From G965197555 sp965197555 (GTDB lineage Bacteria > Chloroflexota > Dehalococcoidia > Lucifugimonadales > UBA3495), in the NCBI GenBank assembly GCA_965197555.1, contig OZ240213.1:1488001-1552000 (forward strand): 64,000 nt of DNA, written 5' to 3'. This document shows, one piece after another, positions 36,757 through 45,153 of the stretch (its first letter is position 1; each line of letters opens with the position of its first letter). Below the pieces are notes generated by a model. The model saw nothing but the letters and a program-made list of their open reading frames with translations, did not search any database and was not told the origin of the DNA. Both the position numbers and the translations under genes were made by a program.

Positions 36757-37932
36757 ATGGGGCTGATTTATTCGACGCGGATCAATAGAGTCCAACCTCC
36801 GGCCACATTGGCTGCGGGGCACCTTGCCCGGGAGTTGGCCAAGTCTGGCAGAGACGTCATCGACCTCAGCCAGTCCAGCCCCTTCCACACCACTCCCAAC
36901 TACATCATAGAAGCAGGGATTGAAGCCCTGCATCAAGGGCAGACCAATATCAGTTCGTCGAGGGGACTACCCCAGTTCGCCGAAGCGATGGCGGAGAAAC
37001 TGGCGGCCCATAACGCTCTGATGGTGGATCCGGCCGCCGACATTCTGGCTACCCCTGGCAGCAAACAGGGTTTGTACTACGCCATCAACGCCTATGTGGG
37101 CCCCGGAGACGAAGTGCTGCTGCCCGAGCCTACCTGGGTCAGCTTCAGACAACAAGTAGAGTTGGCTGAAGGGGTGCCGGTCGCGGTGCCGTTGGACCAA
37201 GAGGAGGGATACCGGCTCGACTATGATAATCTGGCCAGCTATGCCGGCCCTCGCACCAAGGCCCTGGTCTTGAACAACCCAAATAACCCAACCGGTCGGG
37301 TTTACGATTCTTCGGAGCTGGATGCGGTGGCCCGCCTGGCCATAGAGCGGGACCTGCTGGTGATTTGCGATGAGACCTACGAATATTTCACCTACGACGG
37401 GCTAAGACACACCACCCTGGCAACTCTGCCCGGCATGTGGGAGCGCACCCTTACCAGCTATACATTCACCAAGGCTTACGCCATGGCTGGATGGCGGCTG
37501 GGCTGCATTGTCGGACCAGGCCGGTTGATGGAGCCGCTGGCCAAGCTTCAAGAACACACCGCCAGCTTCGTTTCCCCTTTCGTGCAGCTAGCCGGAGCAG
37601 CGGCGCTACGCGGGCCGCAAGACCACTTGGAGAGGTGGCGTGAAGATTGTGACCGGCTCCGAAATAAGATAGCGGAGCTCCTTAACGCAGTACCTGGGAT
37701 CCATTGCCCGTTGCCCCAGGGAGCCACCTTCCTGTTTCCCCGTTACGGATCACCCATTTCATCTAGGGAACTGGCCCAACGGCTTGTGGAACAGGAGGGA
37801 GTGGTGGTGACCCCGGGGGCAGGCTTCGGCGACTGTGGCGAAGGCCACTTGCGGATTGCTCTGATGCGCTCCTCCCCGGACCGGGCCTATGAGGGAGCGG
37901 AGCGAATAGCGCGCCTGCTCGAGTTACTGTAG
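36757..37932 (+). CDS. Class I/II pyridoxal-phosphate aminotransferase
   Basis: The 391-residue enzyme is of the aspartate-aminotransferase fold: GSKQGLYYAINAYVGPGDEV, the NNPNNPTGRVY motif, ICDETYEYF with the PLP-contacting Asp and Tyr, and the Schiff-base Lys in SYTFTKAYAMAGWRLG. The C-terminal Arg is in GHLRIALMRS. TTGGAGG 7 nt upstream selects ATG 36757 over an earlier in-frame ATG. The amino donor cannot be named; aspartate or aromatic amino acids are usual. Confidence 0.92.
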   Translation: MGLIYSTRINRVQPPATLAAGHLARELAKSGRDVIDLSQSSPFHTTPNYIIEAGIEALHQGQTNISSSRGLPQFAEAMAEKLAAHNALMVDPAADILATPGSKQGLYYAINAYVGPGDEVLLPEPTWVSFRQQVELAEGVPVAVPLDQEEGYRLDYDNLASYAGPRTKALVLNNPNNPTGRVYDSSELDAVARLAIERDLLVICDETYEYFTYDGLRHTTLATLPGMWERTLTSYTFTKAYAMAGWRLGCIVGPGRLMEPLAKLQEHTASFVSPFVQLAGAAALRGPQDHLERWREDCDRLRNKIAELLNAVPGIHCPLPQGATFLFPRYGSPISSRELAQRLVEQEGVVVTPGAGFGDCGEGHLRIALMRSSPDRAYEGAERIARLLELL

Positions 37933-37945
37933 GCTCGTTGGGGGC

Positions 37946-39373
37946 CTAAATGTCCGCCCCTGGCGCCCGCCTGCTGTGCCAATCGGTGGCCTGTTCGTAG
38001 GCATGGGCCACTTGGAACAGCATTTCCTCGGCGAAGGGCCGGCCACCGATTTGCAGTCCGATGGGCAATCCTTCGGACGTGAACCCCCCGGGAATGGAAA
38101 TGGCGGGCAGCGCTGTAAGAGCGTAGCATCCGGTGTAGGCCCGGCGGAAAAAGAAGCGTGAGCGCACATCGGCAGCGCTCTCGAAAGGGGCAGTCAGGGC
38201 GGTATGTTTCGGCGCAGGGTATGGAGACGTAGGGCAGACTAGGACATCGACCTCTTCCAAAGCCGCCATAAACTGCTGGCGAAGAATAACTCGGGCTTTG
38301 GCCGCCCTATTATATGTTTTTGAGGGCACCAGGGCTGCCGACTGTAGCCGGGTGCGACTGGCCCGGTCTAGGTCCTGGGGCTGGTCCCGTAGAATCTCGT
38401 CCCTGGCGCCCGCACCCTCGGTGTCGGCGATGCCAACAAAAATGACCCCGGCCAAAGGCGCCAGAGGGATTGAGACCTCACGGACCTCAGCGCCTTGCTC
38501 GCGGAGCACCTCCAAGGACTTTTCAATGGCCTCCCTTACCTCAGGGTGCATGTCGGAGCTGTCGTGCAGCTCCTTGATCAGACCTACTTTCATTCCGCGG
38601 ACGCCCTTGGTCAGGTTCGCGGTGTAATCGGAGACCGCTTTTCGGCTGGTGTAAGGGTCAAGGGGGTCGTAGCCTGCGATGGCTCCCAACACCGTGGCGC
38701 AGTCTTCCACCGTCTTGGTCATTGGAGCGGCGGCGTCCATGAACCAACACATGGGGGTCATACCATAGCGGGTGACTCGTGTGAACGTCGGCCTAAGTCC
38801 AACGGTGCCACAGTAAGCGGCCGGACCCCGGCCCGACCCGCCGGTGTCTTCGCCGATGGAGGCAGCGCAAAGGTGAGCCGCCAAAGCCACTCCCGACCCG
38901 CTGCTGGACTCCCCCGGCGTCCTCTCCAGGTCCCAAGGATTGGCCGGTATGCCCCAGGGTGGTTCCTGGGTGCCGCCCATCGCCAACTCACTGAGGTTAA
39001 GCTTACCCAGCAGAATTGCCCCAGCCCGTTTGATCCTGTCAATGACGGTGGCATCTTGGTCGGGAACGAAGTTCCGATAAACACGCGAGCCGTTGGTCGT
39101 GAGAATTCCCTTGGTCCAGAACTGGTCCTTCACTGCTATCGGTACCCCAAACAGGGGGCCCACCACGTCTCCATCGGCCAGGGTCCGTTCTGCTTGGCGG
39201 GCGGCTTCTTTTGCTTCATCTCGACACACGGTTATATAGGCGTGGAGCCGGGAGTCTAGCCGGTCGATGCGGTCCAGATAGGCGGCGACAACCTCTGTGG
39301 GTGAGACCTCCTTGGCCCTGATGGCCGCGGCCGTCCCGGCTGCTGAAAGCAGTGCAACGTTCTGGTTGGTCAT
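37946..39373 (-). CDS. Amidase-signature enzyme (GatA/AtzE-like)
   Basis: The 475-residue enzyme carries the Ser-cisSer-Lys triad: Lys82 in FGVPIAVKDQF, the cis-Ser in GESSSGSG (156-158) and nucleophile Ser180 in DTGGSGRGPA. These differ slightly from the GGSSGG and DTGGSIRxPA consensus of GatA. It hydrolyses an amide bond of unknown substrate. A very short GatC-like protein is encoded 218 nt upstream on the same strand, as in the AtzE-AtzG pair. It may be the GatA of this organism, but gatB is 30 kb away and the sequence differs from canonical GatA at the catalytic loops. Confidence 0.88.
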   Translation of the reverse strand: MTNQNVALLSAAGTAAAIRAKEVSPTEVVAAYLDRIDRLDSRLHAYITVCRDEAKEAARQAERTLADGDVVGPLFGVPIAVKDQFWTKGILTTNGSRVYRNFVPDQDATVIDRIKRAGAILLGKLNLSELAMGGTQEPPWGIPANPWDLERTPGESSSGSGVALAAHLCAASIGEDTGGSGRGPAAYCGTVGLRPTFTRVTRYGMTPMCWFMDAAAPMTKTVEDCATVLGAIAGYDPLDPYTSRKAVSDYTANLTKGVRGMKVGLIKELHDSSDMHPEVREAIEKSLEVLREQGAEVREVSIPLAPLAGVIFVGIADTEGAGARDEILRDQPQDLDRASRTRLQSAALVPSKTYNRAAKARVILRQQFMAALEEVDVLVCPTSPYPAPKHTALTAPFESAADVRSRFFFRRAYTGCYALTALPAISIPGGFTSEGLPIGLQIGGRPFAEEMLFQVAHAYEQATDWHSRRAPGADI

Positions 39374-39590
39374 TCTCTTGGCCTCATTGGTCGCCTAACC
39401 GTACCGGTCAGACATCATCAACTTGATTCTCATGGATCGGCCAGCACTCCATCCTAACCTCTAGGCTGAACACCTCACCAAGCCTTCACCTGTCAAAGGA
39501 GAGGCGCCAGTCTCTCCGACTGGCTGGGGACCCACTCTAGGCGGAGGAGCCACGTGAAGCCGTAGTCATAGATTTCAGCTTATGATGGTA

Positions 39591-39770
39591 CTATTCCTGC
39601 TCTGGAAAGATGGTGACGGGTTGGATGCCGGATAGGTCGAGTTCCTTAAGGCGTTCCAACTCGGACATCAGACTGCCGAAACGGTTGGTGACTTCCGCCA
39701 ATTCTTCCTCAGCGATTTCGATGCCCACCAATCGGGCCAACTCTCTGACCCGGTCTTCATCCGAAAGCAT
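39591..39770 (-). CDS. Short GatC-like accessory protein
   Basis: The protein has 59 residues from ATG 39770 (62 from GTG 39779; the ATG has GAGGTGA five nt upstream). VRELARLVGIEIAEEELAEV and the MSELERLKELDLSGI helix match the first two thirds of GatC. Canonical GatC (about 95 residues) continues with a Pro-rich stretch and an R-E-D motif that is missing here. AtzG, the partner of the AtzE amidase, is similarly short. It precedes the amidase gene on the same strand and probably stabilises that enzyme. Confidence 0.75.
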   Translation of the reverse strand: MLSDEDRVRELARLVGIEIAEEELAEVTNRFGSLMSELERLKELDLSGIQPVTIFPEQE

Positions 39771-39902
39771 GTCCCTCACCTCGCGCGTGGTTCAATATAC
39801 CTGCGGCCCCTTGGGCTGTCTACCTGCCGTTGTTTTGTACCCAGGTCCTTTTAGTTCTTGCGGGCCGTGGGGTAGTGTGTTCGTGGTGAGCCATTCGGCG
39901 CC

Positions 39903-40035
39903 GTCCTTCGACAAGCTCAGGACGAACGGGGGGATTCCAAGGGTGCTTCGGTGGGCTTAGGTCCTTCGACAGGCTCAGGACAGGCTTGTCGAACATGAAC
40001 GCGCCGTCCTTCGACAGGCTCAGGACGAACGGGGG
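39903..40035. repeat. Cluster of three dispersed palindromic repeat units
   Basis: Copies start at 39903 (GTCCTTCGACAAGCTCAGGA then CGAACGGGG), 39961 (GTCCTTCGACAGGCTCAGGA then CAGGCTTGTCGAAC) and 40006 (GTCCTTCGACAGGCTCAGGA then CGAACGGGG). The middle copy contains its own inverted arm, so it can fold alone. The first and third copies are followed by the same GGGGGATTC/GGGGATTC tail. The same core is found at 709-779. Confidence 0.8.
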
Positions 40036-40060
40036 GATTCGCGTTAGGTGGAGGATTAAA

Positions 40061-40111
40061 ATGCGAGATTTGCTCAGGCGGGAAATCGAAACGCCCGGCA
40101 CTCGTACCTGA
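40061..40111 (+). CDS. Possible 16-residue leader-type peptide
   Basis: ATG 40061 is preceded by GGAGG with exactly 6 nt spacing and opens a frame reading MRDLLRREIETPGTRT before TGA. There is no other support. It lies next to the repeat cluster and 172 nt upstream of the M28 gene. Confidence 0.2.
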   Translation: MRDLLRREIETPGTRT

Positions 40112-40283
40112 ATTCAAGACCAGGCCAATGGTCAATTGTGCACGTGGAATGGGACCTCTGGGGTTTGTAGAATAGGTGGAAGGGGCAACTCTTGGGACCG
40201 TAGCGATGAAACATCGTATTCATCCCGCCTAATAAGCCAATCGTTCTAAGTAGACTAAGAGTCGAGTGGCGGGAAGGTGTCCT

Positions 40284-41714
40284 ATGACGCAAGTCCCATT
40301 GGGTAGGCTGAGGTTGGCGCTACTAAGGCTAGCGACTTGGGCGGCGGTCCTCGCGGTAGTGGCTATTGCCTGCGGCGGGCAAGTGCCTAACCCTGCCGCA
40401 GGAGTGTCTTCACCCGCGCCCCCGAAAAATCAGATGCCAGCAGCTACCGAAAGCCCGGGCTCTAGCAGCCCTATTACTCCTCCTCTTACCCCCACTGGGA
40501 CACCGGCTCCGCCAAAGCCTTTGCCTACTTCGACCAACCCACCCTTGGTCGCGGAGGACACCGGTTCGGCCGACGTGGCCCTTGGCTTCCTTGAGGAGAT
40601 TGTGGACACATTGGGCTCCAGGGCCAGCGCCACCGTGGAAGAGGAGGAAGCAGCGGAATTCCTGGCCGCCAAGTTCAGGTCTTTTGGATACACGGTTGAA
40701 GTCCAGGATTTTTCGGTGGGGGACTCGTCAGTCGACACATTTGCGGTACGGCCTGCGGGGTCCGAATACCGAGACTTTCAGGGGATTGTTCTGTCCAAGT
40801 CAGGAATAGGCAGCGTTACGGGGCCTGTGGTGTCAATGGGGTTGGGAACGGAGCAAGACCTACCAGCGGGAACCCTGGATGGACAGGTCGCCCTAGTGGA
40901 AAGGGGCATAGTCACTTTTCAGGAGAAAGTAACCCAGGCCAGTGACGCTGGTGCCGCGGGAGTGGTCATCTATAACAACCAATTCGGCAATTTCAGAGGT
41001 GCCCTCTCCACGCCGTCGTCGATACCAGTTATCTCGATAGCGGGAGAAGCTGGCGAGGCCATTGAAGAGATGCTGCGTCAAGGACCGGTGGAAGCGGTGC
41101 TGGTGGTGGAGCAGGAGCAACGACCGTCAAGAAACGTGGTGGCTGAAATCCCTGGGGAGGGACCGGGAGTAGTAATCCTGGGGGCCCATTACGACACCGT
41201 ACCCGAGGTGGACGGCGCCAACGACAATGGTTCCGGTACATCGGTCCTATTGGCCGTCGCCCAGGCGTTGACCGAGAAACCGCTACCGTTCACCCTGCGG
41301 ATGGTGGCCTTTGGCTCTGAAGAAATCGGTCTGGTTGGTAGCCAATTTTACGTTGACTCCTTGTCGGAGGATGAGCGGTCTCGTGTTGCAGCGATGGTGA
41401 ACTTCGATGCCCTCGGCTCTGGAACGGGCCTCCGGGTCCTAGGGGATCAGCGGTTCATCGATGCGCTCCTGGCCGAGGGGAAGCGGCAAGGCAAGCCCGT
41501 GAGAAGCCTCACTCGCCTGGCCGGGAGCAGCAGTGACCATGCCAGCTTCGCCGGAGCGGGGATTCCGGTGGTGGCATTCCTTGGGGATGATTTCTCACGA
41601 ATTCATTCATCCAGGGATACCATCGATTTCGTGGAAGCAGATTTGTTGGGCAATGCTGTGGACCTGGGAATATACTTGATTGAACACTTAAGTAGCGATA
41701 TTTTGGGAGAGTGA
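40284..41714 (+). CDS. Secreted M28-family zinc peptidase lipoprotein with PA domain
   Basis: The 476-residue protein has a hydrophobic signal ending at Cys in VVAIAC, a plausible but non-ideal lipobox, and a Pro/Ser-rich linker. A PA-type insert follows (QASDAGAAGVVIYNN region). The M28 zinc site is complete: HYDTVP, the bridging Asp in GANDNGSG, catalytic Glu pair in AFGSEEIGLVGS, Asp in NFDALG and the last His in RIHSSRDT. These aminopeptidases trim exported peptides outside the membrane. GGAAGG selects ATG 40284 over the GTG six codons upstream. Confidence 0.92.
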   Translation: MTQVPLGRLRLALLRLATWAAVLAVVAIACGGQVPNPAAGVSSPAPPKNQMPAATESPGSSSPITPPLTPTGTPAPPKPLPTSTNPPLVAEDTGSADVALGFLEEIVDTLGSRASATVEEEEAAEFLAAKFRSFGYTVEVQDFSVGDSSVDTFAVRPAGSEYRDFQGIVLSKSGIGSVTGPVVSMGLGTEQDLPAGTLDGQVALVERGIVTFQEKVTQASDAGAAGVVIYNNQFGNFRGALSTPSSIPVISIAGEAGEAIEEMLRQGPVEAVLVVEQEQRPSRNVVAEIPGEGPGVVILGAHYDTVPEVDGANDNGSGTSVLLAVAQALTEKPLPFTLRMVAFGSEEIGLVGSQFYVDSLSEDERSRVAAMVNFDALGSGTGLRVLGDQRFIDALLAEGKRQGKPVRSLTRLAGSSSDHASFAGAGIPVVAFLGDDFSRIHSSRDTIDFVEADLLGNAVDLGIYLIEHLSSDILGE

Positions 41715-41846
41715 GACCCGCATGAGTTGCCTAGTGGTTCTCAACAATCAGGTGGAGTTGCTATACTTGGGGCAGCGCCGCAGGATCCAATCACATAAAG
41801 CCTGATACAGGATGGTTGTTGGGCCACCGCGAAGGAGGTAACCGGT

Positions 41847-43031
41847 ATGAAATGGGCGTCGGCGATATCCGAGCAGCCTCAGCTAGACCAGGCTACACAG
41901 GAGTGTGTTGCTAGCCTTCAGAACGGGTTGGCAGGTGCCGCTCCAGACCTGGCGGTGGTCTTCGTCTCGGCCCACTATGAGTCGGAATACGACAGGGTGG
42001 GGGAGCTTTTGAAGGAGCACTTCGGCCCGATTGTGATATTCGGATGCTCTGGGGGTGGCATTATTGGTAACGGGGAAGAAGTGGAACAAAGGGCGGCGGT
42101 GTCTATAACTGTAGCCAGCCTCCCCGGGGTCGAGATAGTGGACTTTCACCTGGCCGGGGATAGTTTGCCGGACTTGGATGCATCACCCCAATTATGGGAA
42201 GAGATGGTGAAAGTATCTCCCGACCAGGACCCCCAGTTCGTCATGCTGGCTGACCCCTTTTCGTTCCCAGTGCAAAATCTATTGATGGGATTGGACTTCG
42301 CTTTTGGCCGGTCGGCGAAAATCGGCGGCTTGGCCAGCGGCGCCCGTGAGCAGGGAGGGAATGCTCTGTTCTTGCGTGACAAAGCCTACCGGTCCGGGGC
42401 CGTAGGATTGGCATTGCACGGCAATATCGAGGTTGATACGGTCGTCGCCCAGGGATGCCGCCCCGTCGGTAAACCGATGCACATCACGCAAAGCCGTCAG
42501 AACCTTCTTGTTGAGCTGGACGGAGAACCTCCCCTGTCGGTGCTAAAGGGCCTATTCCAAGCGGCACCCCAGCGGGACCAAGAGCTGATGCGCCACTCTC
42601 TGTTCCTGGGTGTGGTCATGGACGAGTTCTTGGAGGAACCAAAGCAGGGTGATTTTCTTATTCGAAACGTGGTGGGCATGGACGCCAGGACAGGTATCCT
42701 GGCCATTGGCGAGTCACTGAAGGAAGGACAACTGGTCCAATTCCACCTGAGGGACGCCGATACTTCGACCGACGACCTGACAGCGGTCTTGGATAGGTAC
42801 GCCGCCGACAATCGGGAAAATCAGGTTCAGGGTGCGCTGCTGTTCTCTTGCTTGGGAAGAGGACAGTACCTGTATGGGCGAGCCAATCACGACACTGGCA
42901 TTTTCAAAGATAAGCTAGGCCCAGTGCCGTTGGGTGGCTTTTTCTGCAATGGGGAAATTGGGCCGGTTGGCGGCACCACATTCCTCCACGGTTACACCAG
43001 CTCCTTTGGCATCTTCCGTCCAAAGTATTAA
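41847..43031 (+). CDS. FIST-domain sensory protein
   Basis: The 394-residue protein is a stand-alone FIST protein with FIST-N and FIST-C halves. Landmarks are VVFVSAHYESEYDRV, IFGCSGGGIIGNGEEV, KIGGLASGAREQGGNALFL, GCRPVGKPMHITQ and the C-terminal GALLFSCLGRGQYLYG with GFFCNGEIGPVGGTTFLHGY. FIST domains are thought to bind small ligands such as amino acids and are often fused to signalling modules; none is fused here. AAGGAGG lies 6 nt before ATG 41847. Its stop falls inside a 14-bp tandem duplication and the next gene continues in the same frame. Confidence 0.92.
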   Translation: MKWASAISEQPQLDQATQECVASLQNGLAGAAPDLAVVFVSAHYESEYDRVGELLKEHFGPIVIFGCSGGGIIGNGEEVEQRAAVSITVASLPGVEIVDFHLAGDSLPDLDASPQLWEEMVKVSPDQDPQFVMLADPFSFPVQNLLMGLDFAFGRSAKIGGLASGAREQGGNALFLRDKAYRSGAVGLALHGNIEVDTVVAQGCRPVGKPMHITQSRQNLLVELDGEPPLSVLKGLFQAAPQRDQELMRHSLFLGVVMDEFLEEPKQGDFLIRNVVGMDARTGILAIGESLKEGQLVQFHLRDADTSTDDLTAVLDRYAADNRENQVQGALLFSCLGRGQYLYGRANHDTGIFKDKLGPVPLGGFFCNGEIGPVGGTTFLHGYTSSFGIFRPKY

Positions 43032-43047
43032 CACCAAAGTATTAACA
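43020..43047. repeat. Exact 14-bp tandem duplication over the FIST stop codon
   Basis: CCAAAGTATTAACA occurs at 43020-43033 and again at 43034-43047. The first copy encodes Pro-Lys-Tyr-stop of the FIST gene. Confidence 0.9.
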
Positions 43048-44201
43048 CTTCTTCACACCACTCCACCATTAGGGTCGGCATTCCTGCCTCCCTCACCGGG
43101 CAGTTCGCTGTCCAAGGCAAGCAGGCGTTGGCCGGATTACTTGCCTGGGCAGACGATGTCAACCGTTCCGGAGGCATAGCGATGGCACCGTCGAATGCCG
43201 GCCAACCGGTATCGGTAATCCATTATGACGACGGCAGCGACCCCGATCGGGTAAGGGATGTCACTCGCCGGTTGTTAACTGAAGACAGAGTAGACTTGCT
43301 ATTTGGACCCTACTCCAGCGTCCTGTCCATGGCAGCGGTCCAGGTTGCAGAGCAACACCAGCGGCTGATGTGGAACCAGGGCGGGGCCTCGGACGCGATT
43401 TACAACCAAGGATTCCAGTGGCTGGTGGGGGTCCTCACGCCAGCCAGTGAATACTTGGCTGGTCTGCTGCCCATGGTCCGGCAAGCAGATGCGGAGGCGG
43501 TGGGCCTCGGGTTGCTTTCGGCTTCACCCGGAGCCTTTCCCAGGAACGTAGTTGCTGGGATTAAGGAGCAGGCGGCAACCTTGGGATTCCAGGTTCGGCT
43601 TGAGGAACAGTTCAGCCCGACCGTTTCCAACTTTACGATGCTATTAGAGGAGGCCCATCGTTCAAGAGTGGACGTTCTTGTGGGGGTGGGCCGCATCGCC
43701 AATGATGTGCTCTTGGCCCAGCAGATCGCCGAGCGAAGGCCCATGCTGGGAGCCGTAGCAGTGGTGGCAGGGGGGATCGACCAATTTAGTGAGGAGTTGG
43801 GCAACGGCGCAGAGGGTTTCCTGGGCCCGAGCCAATGGGAGCCGGGCTTGAGCTACCGTCAGGAGTATGGTCCATCTGCTCAACAAGTCATCCAGTCTGT
43901 GGAACGCCACGGGTATCGGAAGGCCGACTACCCGCTGGTACAGGCCTACGCCGCGGGGCTGGTGGCGCAGCGCTGCGTCGAGCAGGCGAAGACTTTGGAC
44001 AACCGGATATTGCGGCGTGTGATTTGTGATTTGGACTTCTCCACCTTCTATGGCCGGTTCAAGATCAATCCTGTCACCGGGACGCAGATCGGCCGGTCGG
44101 TGGTGATAGTCCAGTGGCAGCAAGGCCGGAAGGCAGTGGTCTGGCCACCCGAATTGCAGGAGGCCAAATTGGCATATCCATGGCATAATCTTGGATCGTG
44201 A
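43041..44201 (+). CDS. ABC-type (type I periplasmic-binding-fold) substrate-binding protein, start unclear
   Basis: The family N-terminus is visible from 43068 (IRVGIPASLTGQFAVQGKQA). No ATG or GTG lies between the FIST stop at 43031 and that point. The next usable codon, TTG 43128, would remove the first strand. ATT 43041, within the second copy of the duplication, is the earliest non-standard option and is used here. The rest is normal: LFGPYSSVLSMAAVQVAEQH, NQGGASDAIYNQGFQWLVG, and a C-terminal YGRFKINPVTGTQIG. There is no signal peptide. It resembles branched-chain amino acid binding proteins and may work with the FIST protein as a cytoplasmic ligand sensor, or be a fusion that a duplication has split. 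Confidence 0.75.
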   Translation: MNTSSHHSTIRVGIPASLTGQFAVQGKQALAGLLAWADDVNRSGGIAMAPSNAGQPVSVIHYDDGSDPDRVRDVTRRLLTEDRVDLLFGPYSSVLSMAAVQVAEQHQRLMWNQGGASDAIYNQGFQWLVGVLTPASEYLAGLLPMVRQADAEAVGLGLLSASPGAFPRNVVAGIKEQAATLGFQVRLEEQFSPTVSNFTMLLEEAHRSRVDVLVGVGRIANDVLLAQQIAERRPMLGAVAVVAGGIDQFSEELGNGAEGFLGPSQWEPGLSYRQEYGPSAQQVIQSVERHGYRKADYPLVQAYAAGLVAQRCVEQAKTLDNRILRRVICDLDFSTFYGRFKINPVTGTQIGRSVVIVQWQQGRKAVVWPPELQEAKLAYPWHNLGS

Positions 44202-44243
44202 GAAGTCTGGAGATATCTCAACCGCGGGGTTTGGGGGATAGGA

Positions 44244-45065
44244 ATGCGACTGGAGAATCGGGTTGCGTTAATCACGGGCGCCGGACGGGGTATCGGCCGG
44301 GCCATTGCATTAGGCTATGCCAAGGAAGGCGCCCGGCTGTCGTTGGCCGCTCGCACCATGAACGAGTTGGAGGAAACTGCCCAACAGGCTGAGGCACTGG
44401 GAGCCACCACTTGCATAATCCGTACCGACGTGACCAGCCCCGAGGATGTCGATGCAATGGTCCGGATTACTCTGGAGAGGTATTCTGCCATCGATATTCT
44501 CGTCAACAATGCGGGGGTCCCAGGACCGGTGGGGCCGCTTCAGGACAACGATCTGGCCTACTGGATCCAGACCATTCAGGTCAACGTGATCGGCACCTAT
44601 CTATGCTGCCGGGCAGTAATACCGGATATGTTGCGCCGAAACCAAGGGAAGATTATCAATATGTCTGGCGGCACCGGTCGCCACGTTTCCTCCTACGGCG
44701 CTTCCAAGGTAGCGGTCGTGGAGATCACTGAGACCCTTTTTAAGGAGCTGGAGGGGAAGAACATTCAGGTCAATGCAATAAGTCCGGGCTCCATTCACAC
44801 TCGAATGTGGGAAGAGACTCGGGACGAGGCAGCCTTGGTGGGGGACATCGAATTGTTTGAATTTGGGCAACGGGTGACCAGTGGAGGCGGCGCGTCGATG
44901 GAGAGAGCAGTGGAGTTGGCCGTATACCTTGCCAGCGACGAATCGGGGCAGCTTAACGGACGCTTGGTCAGCGCGGTCACCGACGACTTCCCCAACTTCC
45001 CCTCGCGCACAGCCGAGATCATGGTCTCGGATGCCTTAACCAGGAGAAGGGTGGAACTCCCCTGA
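44244..45065 (+). CDS. SDR-family oxidoreductase
   Basis: The 273-residue protein is a classical SDR with TGAGRGIGRAIAL, NNAGVPGP, a catalytic Ser in IINMSGG and the YGASK pair. The end differs from most SDRs (ESGQLNGRLVSAVTDDF instead of the usual GG-ending signature). It follows the binding-protein gene by 42 nt on the same strand, with GGGGGATAGGA before ATG 44244, so the two may be co-transcribed. The substrate is unknown. Confidence 0.9.
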   Translation: MRLENRVALITGAGRGIGRAIALGYAKEGARLSLAARTMNELEETAQQAEALGATTCIIRTDVTSPEDVDAMVRITLERYSAIDILVNNAGVPGPVGPLQDNDLAYWIQTIQVNVIGTYLCCRAVIPDMLRRNQGKIINMSGGTGRHVSSYGASKVAVVEITETLFKELEGKNIQVNAISPGSIHTRMWEETRDEAALVGDIELFEFGQRVTSGGGASMERAVELAVYLASDESGQLNGRLVSAVTDDFPNFPSRTAEIMVSDALTRRRVELP

Positions 45066-45086
45066 CCGGTTATTGCTAGGGTAAAG

Positions 45087-45119
45087 AAGAGGGCCGCAGG
45101 ATTAACCCGCGGTCCTCTT
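45087..45119. terminator. Hairpin terminator between convergent SDR and FAH genes
   Basis: AAGAGGGCCGC and GCGGTCCTCTT pair over 11 bp with one G-T wobble and an 11-nt loop. It lies 21 nt after the SDR stop and 34 nt from the FAH stop. Short T/A-rich flanks suggest it may serve both strands. Confidence 0.6.
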
Positions 45120-45153
45120 GTCAGTCCTCTACTGCAGCTAAGAGCTGCGCCGG

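Larger units (their letters stand above)
39780..40283. other. Intergenic region between GatC-like gene and M28 peptidase gene
   Basis: The region holds three copies of the CCTTCGAC...GCTCAGGAC repeat (39903-40035) and a 16-codon frame with a strong ribosome site at 40061. Both flanking genes are transcribed outward, so their promoters should lie here, but none is clear. Confidence 0.5.

Noticed and set aside
37946..39373. Amidase called outright as gatA
   Set aside because: Its GESSSGSG and DTGGSGRGPA loops differ from canonical GatA, gatB is distant, and the partner is a truncated GatC, so only a general amidase call is supported.
39903..40035. Repeat cluster as a CRISPR array
   Set aside because: Spacing is irregular, arms occur in both orientations, copies are found elsewhere and no cas genes are present.
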